Shown: positions 23,501-35,500 of the stretch, one piece after another
Layout: each line of letters begins with the position of its first letter
How positions within the stretch are numbered: position 1 is the first letter of the stretch
Assembly: GCF_040954835.1 (NCBI RefSeq)
Contig: NC_090698.1
Coordinates: forward strand, 43,312,157 to 43,376,156
Source of the DNA: Lepisosteus oculatus
Lineage: Eukaryota; Chordata; Actinopteri; Semionotiformes; Lepisosteidae
DNA: 64,000 nt
Direction of reading: 5' to 3'
Position numbers and translations under genes: made by a program
Notes under the pieces: generated by a model
What the model saw: the letters and a program-made list of their open reading frames with translations, nothing else
What the model was told of the DNA's origin: nothing
The model's database searches: none

Positions 23501-26500
23501 CAGCAGGGAGTTAACAGACCACAGGACTGAAAGCTGGTGCTGGGCGTAAAGGACACTCCCTCACCTTCAGTCCTTCTTTGCGTAGATCCTCAGCAAGGTC
23601 ACAGCACAGCTCATGGCAGAGACTGTACTGATCCTTTGGATTGCTCATTTCACTGAAAGTCCTGCAGGCAGAAACAAAGAGAGAAACAATCATTTTCCAT
23701 TCTTCAGGGCTGACTACTCTGGAAGCTTCTGTTCCATAACTACAGTCTATAATTCTTAGTCAGTCCGTTGGGCTTAAGCACAAGATGACCCGTAGCAACT
23801 GACCTACTCAAAAGAATTTAAACAGTGATGTAATTTTACCTTATAGTGGGTTTTCTGTTTTATATGGTATTTTAAAATACAAAATACATTCATCAAAGGT
23901 GCATGTGTCTATGTAATATATTACAAAAACAATTTAGAAATTGTTATTTTTATTCCCCTAATACACACAGACTGTACACACTCTAGTTGGAGTCCAGCTT
24001 TATCATGGGAAACAGGTGTAACAACATATACATCAGACTGATTACTATGTGCAAATCAAGCCACTTTCCACATCAGACTCAAACAGTACTGACTAGGCCT
24101 CCAACAAATGTGTGATATTAGTGAAGAACTTGGCTCACATGTAAATTTGAATGTTCTATATTCCACTCAGGATGTTGGAAAATAGATCACTTGAAAAGGG
24201 TATGACACCTTGTCCACCTTTGAAACAATCACAAACGTTTTCCGTTTTCTCAAAAAAAAGACAATTATAGACAGCTTATCACCTAACAGTTTGTTTTTTC
24301 AAAAGTGTACACTAATCTTTTAACTTTAATAACATGCCAAGAAACACAGAAATAGTTCAAAGCAGAAAAAACAGAATAGCGTACAATAACATACAAAAGC
24401 CAAGTTCAACACATAAAAAGTTTAAAGGCACAGAGAGTCTGCAAACTTGCCATGTATCCTAAATCAGAACTTTCTCAAACTGTTTCTGTCTGTGTGCTTA
24501 GAGAAAAGACTTTTCCTGGCTTTATGAGAACACATTTGAAAAGCAATATCTTCAGAAAGTGTCAAATACAATTATCTTTATACTGCAGCTAGATATTATT
24601 TCCCTTTGAAATATAATATTATATAGACTCTTTAATGTAAGTCTTATTTTGCAAATAATACATTATACATTTTAAGAATCACTTAGGAAATGTTTAGCAA
24701 TATTTACTAAGGTGTTTTCATGATATACAATAACGTACCTTTCTGTGCTCATACTCTTCCTTTCACCATCACTGGAAAAAGGAAGTAAAACACACTTAAA
24801 TTTATGCGCACACTTGTAACACTTTAAATGTTTTTTAGACACAATCACCTTTAATGAGTCAAAAGAACATAAACTGTTTTACTGCAGTGGAGAATTATAC
24901 ATCTCTTCTTTAAAAACAAAATCCTATTTTTACTATACTGTACTTATTTTTCTTTTGCCCACTAAGATAGTACAATTGAGGCCTTAAAATGAACAGCAAA
25001 TAATAGAAAGTACAAATGAAAACACCATTCACTACAGCAAAGTTGAACAAAAAATGCCTACATACTACATGCAAATACACTTTACATATATACACATATA
25101 TACTGTATATTTGTGCAGGCTGACCTCTCAATACGTGTTGTGCCCAGACCCAGGGATATCTGCATAAATTGATGCCAGGCGATTTCAGAGAAAAGAAGGG
25201 AGAGCAGTGCCATCTTCTGGCACAGTTCAGAACAGGTAGTGATGTCCAAAGCCCTCAGCATTTTCTCTGTCACTTTTCCTATACCAGGGACCTGGGGAAA
25301 AAAAAAAAACAAACTTACAAAAGACATTTGATAAATGTGTACATGTGTTGTGTACTTAAGTCTGCTAACAGGGGGCGTAACAAGAACATTGGTGTGGGTG
25401 TGGGGTGCTGGTTTCAAGTCTGTCCATTTCTATTAAATAAACCTTTATACATATGGAAAAGAGAATATTTGCAGTCAAAACACAGGCCTGACGTACCTAC
25501 TCTTAGTAAAGTAAAAGCCTACCTTTCTAATGGGTAAATCCCTGATGAAGTTCATTACGACTTCTCGGTCTGATGGGATCCTATATTGACCATTGGGTTT
25601 GTTCTTGTCACTGCACACTTTTGCCAGCATTGTATTTGGTGCTATGCCTTGAAAAACAAAGTGTAGTTATCTATGATGTAAACAGGTATGGATTAGCATA
25701 CTTTAATTTATTTACAACAATTTTAACACTGAAACAGAACAGTAAACTGGAATGCTTCTGACTAACCAGACAACTGCTAAATAGTAGACCTTGTTTGTGA
25801 AAGATTTTTTATCCAATCCATAGACTTCACTTTATTATCAAAGTTAAATAAAATTATTAAAACTTCAGTGGTGTGCGTAAACTGTGGTCTTTAAGCCCCA
25901 AGAAACTCTCGGACCCAAACAATGTCTTGCCGTGGTACCATAAAGTTATCTATTATTCTGATGCAAAGTTTTCAAAACGTTCACCAATATATACATATAA
26001 AAAAACATACAAATAGTTTTCTTCTCTTGCTTTGTTTGGGGGTTTCTAGTTGCCCAGAATGGTGCACTTACATTTAAAAAGCATATGGCTCCCATTTCAA
26101 GTAAAATTGCCATATCAATTAACCACTGGATTTGTATGGATTTCAAAAAATGGTTTTGGCACAGCAAGACTCATCAGGAGCCTGAACAGAAAACGCCAGC
26201 TCTTGAAAAACCAATAAGTACTAAACACCCTAAAGAACAGATTTTGTCCTACCTGCGCTGGCCGTGAGTGAAGTCTTCTGCTCAATGCGGAACCGCATCT
26301 CTCTCACAGCCTCCTCTGCAGAAAGCCCAAACACCACAGGGGTGCCAGAGATCCTGGGGCCAGGAGGACTGTCCTCAAACAGCACAGGGGAGGAGTTCCC
26401 ATTAAGCCTGTCCGTCTCTGCTGAAAAACCAAGCAGATAAATCAATAACATGTAACACTTCAAGAATATTTTTCTCTCTCCTTATTACCATAACCCCTTT

Positions 26501-29500
26501 CTAATGCTCTTAAGGAGATTGCAACATGTCAAATGATTAAATGGAGGAAGGTAGGGTTCGTGTCTTTCTCTCCTGAGTGGGAGCAGGAACATACCAAATG
26601 TTACAAATGAGATGAGGCATTTTGGCTCATCTAGCTAGTTTGGTACTTAAGAGCTAATTGATTCAGATCTCAACCAGCCATTTGTTGTTTAGAAGCCAAG
26701 GTAGTGGCTTCAACAACAAGGCTGGAGAAGTTGATCTATACTCTCACATTCCACATTTGGGAAAAACAGTGCCTTCTGTTCTTGGATTTAAATGTACTTT
26801 TACCTACTTGTGTCCTCTGGTTAGTGTAGTGACATGTTACAAGAAAGCTAAGTCTTAAAAATAATTGGTGATTCCAATTGGACGGGAATATAATTAAAAA
26901 CAAAATGCTAATTGCAAGCTCGCAGCATGTAAAACCTGCTTTTCAAACAACCTGCTACATGTATTCTCAATGGCCCCAACTCTGGATTAAAGACTTGTTT
27001 TTATATTTTAATGCATCCCTTTATCATTCAGCTTGTAATGATAAATTAATTTTGGCAGGTGACTAATCATATGGACAGTTATTAAAACTGGGTGTCCTGC
27101 AGTACCCTCTGGAAAACACACAGGAGAAAATATGCCTAGAGGAAGCCGTAATTATATGATTTTATGGCTTTCTGCAGGAAGCTTTTGATTTACTTCCCTA
27201 CAATAATATTACAGAAGAAATTTAATACAAACCCTGTACATCTGCATGAAATACCCAATAAGCACTTCTTTATGAAAATGATTCAATGAGTTGTGGTATG
27301 AATCTATTTCAATGAGATTTAAGTCTAGACCATTTCTTACCAAATATTGAACATGTTCTTTTCTCTAAAACTCCAGGATTATTGGGAACTGTATTTCCAA
27401 GTGTGGAATATAATAATGTATTATACGAGATTAAAAGCAACACTGAATTAGCAAAAGAGCTGAGCTTAGAGTTCGGAAGCAATTCTCAGTACTGGCCTAT
27501 GTATGTGTGTCATCATTTTCTTGAAGTATTGAATACTGGTTTGAACACTCATTTTGCCTAGGTAAAAAAAATGGTTGGTTTGACACAGTAAATTCGTTTG
27601 GCACCTTCAGAAGAATTCTCTGTTCTGGTGTAATATGTCCTCATGGACTCCGGCCAGCTCTGTCTTTGCTCCAAGTGCTCTGTGATGTCCAGATAGGCTT
27701 CATCTAGACTCATGGGCAGGAAATTGGGGTCATACTCTGTAAATATTTCCCGCACCTTGGTTTAAAAAAAACAACAAAAGAAGCTCACAATAAAATGATA
27801 TTACTGTGATACATCACTTACAAAGTTGTTTCATTAGGCCTAATGGTGACTTCTCAGCTCTAATGTTTTAATGCTCTAATGCTTTCTCCAACCCTTTTCC
27901 AGCTCTGCAAAAATATAATTATGTCAATACTGCTTTCTAGGAATAATGGATCATCCCCCGATACAGAAGAAATGGATACAGTGACTACTGCCTACACAGA
28001 AAAAACAACATAACAAAATTGGTAGCACTTCAGTACCAAAATGGGAGAGGGGCATCTTTCAATATTTCATCAATAAATTGATTTTTATTCTTTTTCATAC
28101 CATTTTTGGGACAAATTAACAATAAGGATAATTGGGTCACTTCTGGTTATAAAAAATAATTCAGACATTAAAATAACGTAATATACTTAAAAAAACAAAG
28201 ACAGCTCCCACACTCCTGTTCACTGACTGGGTCTATCAATGCCTTACCTTCGCATATCTGTGCACCCCTGTGAGCAGGAGTAAAAGTGGGATAAAATCAG
28301 AGTACTGCATAGATTACTCTCCCACACAATATCTGAAGCTTTTGTCTCTTTTATCAAGTACAAAGTAAAGCATCAAAGAATACACTAATTATTCTGTAAT
28401 AAATAAAACAGTAAAAAGTTTCAAGAGAGCCACAGTTTTTAAGCACTTCACATGACCTAAAAGAGTTAGTTGATTACATGCTTCTTCTTAACTCTGCTGT
28501 TGCATAATGTTTGTGTTTTTCTATACTGTGTAATTTTTTTTTATTATCTTGGACGAATATTTTAATGATTACATATACAGTAGAAATGTTTATCAAAGCA
28601 AAAAAATGAAAACAGAAAAAGGGTAAAAAAAAACCAAGAACTATTTAATACTTCTAAAGCACAGGGCAGGCTTGAAATCAAAGTATGGCTAAAGAACATA
28701 AAGCCACATATTTAAATAATTGAAGATAATCCATTTTCTATCCGCTTCATCCAATCTGGGGTCACAGTGGACCTGGAGTATATCCTGGTAAGCAACGGAT
28801 ACAAGTCAGGATACACCCTAGATGGGGCACCAGTCCATTGCAGGGCACACAAAGACGCAAACACTCACACCCAGGGCTAGTTTGCTCTGAAGCCAATTAA
28901 CCGAAGCACCTGTTGGAAACCCACGCAAACACGTGTAAACTCCAAGCAGATAGCACCCCAGGTCTGGAACTGAAGACAGGGCCCCAGTGCTGCAAGGCAG
29001 CAATGTTAACCACCATGCTGCTCAGCACTGCTGCAGTGTAATTTAAGTATTTTTATGTTTGTCTATACATGCAGAAAATATTTGTCAGCATGAATATATA
29101 CTACTTGTATGAAAAATGAAAGTGCATGTTTACAATTAAGCGCATTAATCATTTTTTATGTTTAGTTAATGAGGGAAAGCAAGTGAGATTAGCCCACTTA
29201 ATGAGTAAGCTGAGAGGCACCAGTATAAGATGGCGCTTGTTTTTAAAGTTGGCAACCACTGGGAAAAAAATAAAATATTGAAGAATGGATAATTTATGAA
29301 TTCCTGACCTTGGCATTTTAAGCTAAAAAATGAATGGATACTGTGCAATTCCTAAAGGGCATTCTTCATTATCAGACTACAGGTAACCTAAAGCAGAAGT
29401 CAGATGATTTACCTCAGCACTCATTGCTTTGTATTTGTCAAAGTTAGGATGGACTATGATCAGGTTGGGACAGAGCTTCTTTGCAATAAACCCAGGCATT

Positions 29501-32500
29501 GCAGAACGTACTCCAAACTTGCGAGCATGATAATTAGAAGTTGCCTGAAAAGGAAAATAGAAAGATAAATGATAATGTTCTAACACTCGACTGACAACTG
29601 CCCCATATACATGCTAACAAAACACTATATCAGTAGATTAACAACAGTTAAACAGCTCTTGAAGTAAATGGAAAAGAGTTGCATTTGATCTTAATTGCCA
29701 ACATGGAAGCAAAACTCATGAAAAACCCCATGATAGAAAAAAAACCAACTGAACGAACAGGCTGCACAGTCTCCAGGCTAAACACTAAACAAATCACCTT
29801 CCTGCCTTAACTAAGTGACTGAAACCATATCTATTTTTAGAGTTACTTCTGTAAATATCACTCGTGACTCATTCAGAAAGAACAGCCATCAGGAATCAAA
29901 TGGTCATACTGCTAATTATCAATGGTCGCTTCATGGCAAGACCACTGTGAAGTGAAAGTACATTCAGAAGACAAAATATCTGCAAGATTTGTCAGTGCAC
30001 ACTCTCAGACATGTGTATGGACACCTTTCATCTCCAGTAATGCTGATCACTGCTGCAGCATATGTAATAGTTTGGGAAAAGAATTTACTGAATACTCACT
30101 CATTGTGGAAATGGCGGAAAAGATTTACAGTCAACAAATGTATAACACAGGGAGTGAATACTTAATCCTGCAACTCTGCAGAAATAAATGATCAATAGGT
30201 TGTCACAACTCGTATATGTATTGTATATATATACACATCTAAAATTATGTACATATTCACGTTTTGACTCATTGTATAAGAAAGTATTTCTCCTTTTTGG
30301 AACATAGGCAGTGTTAACAGAACAGAGAATTCATGACTAATCAATGTGAGGTTTTGTCGACAGTGTCATTTGGGGGTAACAAGTCTAGAGATGAAAACAA
30401 AGCCTAGATCGCTACCAGCATGCCCGTTACTCCGACGGCCATAGGTTTGTCTTTGAGTTCCGGGCGGTCTCTCATTTCCACTGCGGCGTAGAAGGCGTCC
30501 ATGTCCACGTGCACAATGGTGCGCCCCATCTCGCGCCCCCTTTCCAGCTCTGCGGTCAGCCTCTCCACCTGCCGGCCGCAACACAATACCGCCGTCAGCA
30601 CCTGTCCCTGCCCTGCAGCGCATTGCATCTAGATTAGGTTTAATCCTTTTTAACAACTTTAATCCCCCAGAATATTAGTCATCATCACTTTAGATATTAG
30701 GGAAGATCTCAGAATATAGTTGGGTAAAAAGGAGCATTTTTCAAAGAGTTCAATATACTGACCAACTTTTATAACATACAATATATTGCTGGGATTTTGG
30801 GAAGCTGCATTTGCATTTCACATTGTCTGTAATCGACATAAATCAAACTAGAAAATTAATCACACAAATGCTACTCAACACTAACTCATCTTTACTTCGG
30901 TTCATTCCAAAAGCCTGAGTGACAGGTGATTAAGGAGGGTCAGTATGTTTCTTAATTATAGTGCAATTCTGAATGGCCGCAGTGTTGTCTGATCAATTTA
31001 CTGTTATCATCTGTTCAGGTACGAAATGAGCACTGTGGGTGAAATATGACTGGGTTGTCCTCAGTTTGGCTAGGAAGTAATCTGAGCTTCATTTTATCCA
31101 GGAACGAGGAGATAGACCAGGTATGTGTGTCACGCAGCACTGGAATGGCACAGAGTAACAAACAGTAATAAACAGGGACTGAGTCTATCCTCCTGCTACC
31201 CAAGTGAAGCAAAATTAAGTCCTTGCTTAGAAGTTGCTGTGAAATCTCTCAACCCTGTTTGTTGAAATTTTGAGAATAAAATTGGACACTCATGAAACCA
31301 AGAGGCATTAAACATGCATTCTCCCATTCCTATGCAAAACTATTATGCATGTTTATGATGAACGTATGTACAGTATGCACAAATCAGTTAAAATCATTAA
31401 TTCGCTTCATTTTCTAAACAATCAAACATTTCTTGGAGATGTTTTTGTAGTCACTGCTTGTTAAACACCACGTATGGAAGAATGGGTTGCAGATGTGCAA
31501 GTATGATGTGTGTATCATGTGGATAATGGTACAAAAGGCCAGGGAAGATGTGCACAACTAATCATTGCTGAATCAATGTTGCACAAGTTTGAAGGAAAGA
31601 GGACATTGTCCAGGGTCATCCAACAATTGGGTGTGAATAGCTTGACGATATTGTATCTGCAGTCAAAATACATGAAAAATCATTCAACTACTTATTTAGG
31701 TAGGTAATAGAATAATGCGTTTGTTTTTATGGGAGGTATGGATGATCTCAGAAGTCTGAGTGCTGCATAGTTAAAGCTGTCTGTGCAACACCCTAATCTA
31801 GGTATTGAAAACTGTTATTGATATTTCATTTTTAGAGTGTCAAGGATATTGTTGCTGACTGGATAATTAATTTTGCCTTTAAAAACCACAACAGTAAGTA
31901 CGCAGTAGACAAGAAGGTAGGCTAGGAAGGTAGCTGTTCAGGAGTACCGGCTAAATGACTTACCAGCACGGGAAAGAGGTCAGTCAATATTGTGAGGTGC
32001 TTTCAGCCTCTTCAAAAGGGAAAGACCGTTTTTAGATCTGTTTCTGTTTGGTTTCGGAGTCACATGCCCGTTTCTTTTTTGTATACTTTGTGTGCATGCA
32101 ACCATAATGGGGGCAACGCTGACTTCATTTTAAATAAAGAGCCTTTGTTTTCACCGATATGAATCTCTGTATAAGCATCTTGCTCACCTCCTCCAGGGCT
32201 GCATGTTCAAAAAGTAAACAGCTTGCTTGTGAATACCTTGAGGGATCAACCCATTTCAGCGTCTATTCTTTAAGATCTACTGCCAGAAGCCTTAAATCAT
32301 CCTTTAACTTAACATCCTGCCAACAAGCCTTGAGACATTCAGCTTTCTTAATTTGTGTCACCCTATATTTTAGACACTTACATACATCAACATAATCCAT
32401 GAATCCATTTTCTAACGGCATAGGGCATAGATGGTCATTGGGGGGGGGTTTGGGTGCAGGGCCAGTCCACACATTAGACATAGACACAAACATGTACACA

Positions 32501-35500
32501 CTCACACCAGGGCTAGTTTGTCACAGAAATGAATTAACTTACCAGTAAGTCTTTGGACTGTGGAAGGAAACCCATGCAATAAAACATCATTGGGGAAAAG
32601 ATCCAAACTCCAAAGAGACAGCACCCAAGGAATAGAACCCGAGGCCACTGAGCTGTGAGGCAGCAATGTTAATCACCGCCCCTATATCAATGATATCCTT
32701 AAGATAATTGAACAATAATAATTGAATCGGCTAATGCTATACAGCACCTACAGCAGACGTTACAGAGCACTCTCCTTTTTCTTACAAAAACAAAGTGATA
32801 TAAAGACTTAAATGGGACCATGGTTTATAAATGTTAAAATCGGCGGAAATTATTCATGATTTTTAAAGCATCTCCCAGTTTTTCCTTTTGCTCAAAGTTA
32901 TATTTTCTATATCTATATCACAAAACAATTTTAAAACCAAATGGTATGGATGTGGTGGTCATAGTAAGTATTTTCAGAAAGCGGGGGGGGGGGGGGGGGT
33001 GATCTCTTAAGGGGCTCAACCAAAACAAAATGAGCCTCTATCAAACTGGAAATCTAACTGGGCAGCACTAAAATTACTGAGCGCTGTCGTGTTTGGGTGG
33101 GGTAGCAAAAGATGGGTTGGGTGCTCTAAAGACCTTGTCTAGTGTTTTTCAGTGTCTTCCTCTAGAGGACACTGGTTCCCTGCTGCTTGCATACAGGTTT
33201 ACTAGTACAAAAACAGCTGGATACCTTAATGACATACAGTATGTCTCAGAGGAGGTGCATGTACAATATAACTTCCATTTCCTACTGTTGCTGTAAACTG
33301 ATATTATCAATAGAAAAGGAAGAACAAAAAAAGGAATATCTGACAATATAAAAACAATCAAAATAATAAATACATGTTGAAGTCTGGAGCAGCTTTTCTT
33401 CCCAAAAATGAAATTAACCTTTCCTTTTTTTAATGGTTTATATAGAGAAAATTACAGGATGACAAAATTGTTTAAATGTTCACTTCTTCTCCCTGCTCAT
33501 TATGATTTTCATTGGCATGCTGATTTTATCTTGGAGGAGGAAAGCAGTACAGGCCACCTAAAGTTTGTTTTTTGCTTATTTGGAAATAAAATGAGTGGAA
33601 TCATAGAAATGCAGTAGAGAAAGGCTACTGAAAATTTTAGAGCCAACTATACCTGAAAGAAAAGCAAGAGATGGAACAAAAATGGGCATCACGGTAGCAC
33701 AGTGGTTAGCATTGCTGCCTTGTAGTACTGGGACCCTGGGTTCAGTCCCTTAGGTGTTAACTGTTTGGACTTTTTATGTTCTCCCTGTGTTTGTGTGATT
33801 TCCCTCCTTCTGTCTAAAGACATATGGTAAGTTAATTGGTTTGTAGGAATATAGACCCTAGTGTGAGTGTGTTTGTCTATGTGTGCCCTGTAACAGACTG
33901 GCATCCCATCTAGGGCATATCCTGCCTTGCCTTACACTTGTTTCTTGCCATAATAGGTCCCCACGACCCTGTGTTGGATAAAGCAGTTAGAAAATGGATG
34001 GATGGATCTAGAATGAGCAAGATGGGGTTAATCCTGAAATATGTGAGGAATTCCAGAATAAGGCAGTCTTGCTCATTACAAGGAAGAGCAGTATAAATGT
34101 GTGCTAATAAGGGTCTTGTGGTTTCTTACAGTCTTATGATCATTAGGCCTTAATTTACTGTGTAACTCCTGACTGGCTTGAGGGATAAATATGCCTTATT
34201 GCAAATGTATTAGATATGAATACATACTGTTTGTGGTGTAAATAAAAAATAAAAATTGAAATTGCAAAAGGCGATGCTGTCGTCCTTCTCGGGAACCCAA
34301 AATAAACCAATGGGCAAAGAATTTATCAACTACAAAATTGTTTTGCCCTGAGCTAGGATCATACTATAAGGGCAGCGTTTGTATTCTCAATTTAGCATTA
34401 CTTTTTAAACCCATTCAGCTGGCAACTCCAGTCACTGCTGAGGATCACAGTTTTAAATGGGTGACCACATATAAAGGTTGGTTTGGTTTTCACCTGCAAT
34501 AGCAGAACAAACCCATAACAATTTTTGTCCGTGCCCCACAACATGCCAGGAAATCTTTTTCGGAAGACGCACTGTGGAGTGTGTGTTTACTTTTTTCTTT
34601 ATCTTAACATATACATTTCAACTACATGTAACTCTCCAAGAGAGTTCAGACCATTTTTTCGACACTAAATTGACAAGTGTTTTAATTAAGGTAGGGCTTC
34701 ATTGTACTATAAAACTCTCACTACTGGGGCAAAAACAGTTTGTATAGTTCAGGTGGGTAGCTGCATCAGCATGCGTAGGCTGCAAAGGAACATGTAATAG
34801 GTTTATTCCATTACGAAAAGAGAAATGAAACACAACGTTTCGGCTGTGGAGCCTTCTTCGGGTGTGAAGTGGAATAAACCTATGTCTTGTTCCTTTGCAG
34901 TTTGAAAGTTGCCAATGTTTGGGTTGCTTACTGATTTTGTCATTTAAAAAAATATTACCTGTGTAATCTCAGTTTTTAAGGATTTAAAATGTCTAACAGA
35001 AGACAAATCAGAGTTGCTGGGGGTCCTGGTCACAGTCGGGTAGTGACATGATCCAGGCTTGAACCCATGATCGTAGTGCTCAAACTGTGCTTGGGTATTA
35101 GCCTCCAAGGAAGCCCTTAGCACTCACTATTTTTTAAAAAAACAACCCATTTTGATTTGAAACCGTCTCATATGATTTTATGCTAATTGTCTTTTCATAG
35201 CATTGTTTATCAAATATTTTATCACTCACTACTTTTGCCCACAATTGATAAGCTGTGACTTGAACTATTTAGATAAATAATTTGTTTTTTAAGTTACGTG
35301 TATCCTTATAAGTAAGAAGTGAGTTGTTAGTGCACTAAACATTTGAATTTTAACGTTTAAAACTGAAAAACACATCTCAAACACGCTCAACAAAACTGAT
35401 ATTCTTTAGCAGTGAGAGCTGGCACTTTGTAAATGCAAACAAATACATATGCATATCTCAAAATTGTTTAAACACGGCATGGAGTTTAAGTTAACAGCAC

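Larger units (their letters stand above)
19473..23564 (-). other. POLK: POLK intron 12, repeat-rich
   Basis: This 4.1-kb intron holds a SINE fragment, an unexplained open frame (19845-20291), a full SINE and a compound 5S-derived SINE locus. Each is listed separately. No other exon is recognised. Confidence 0.8.
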
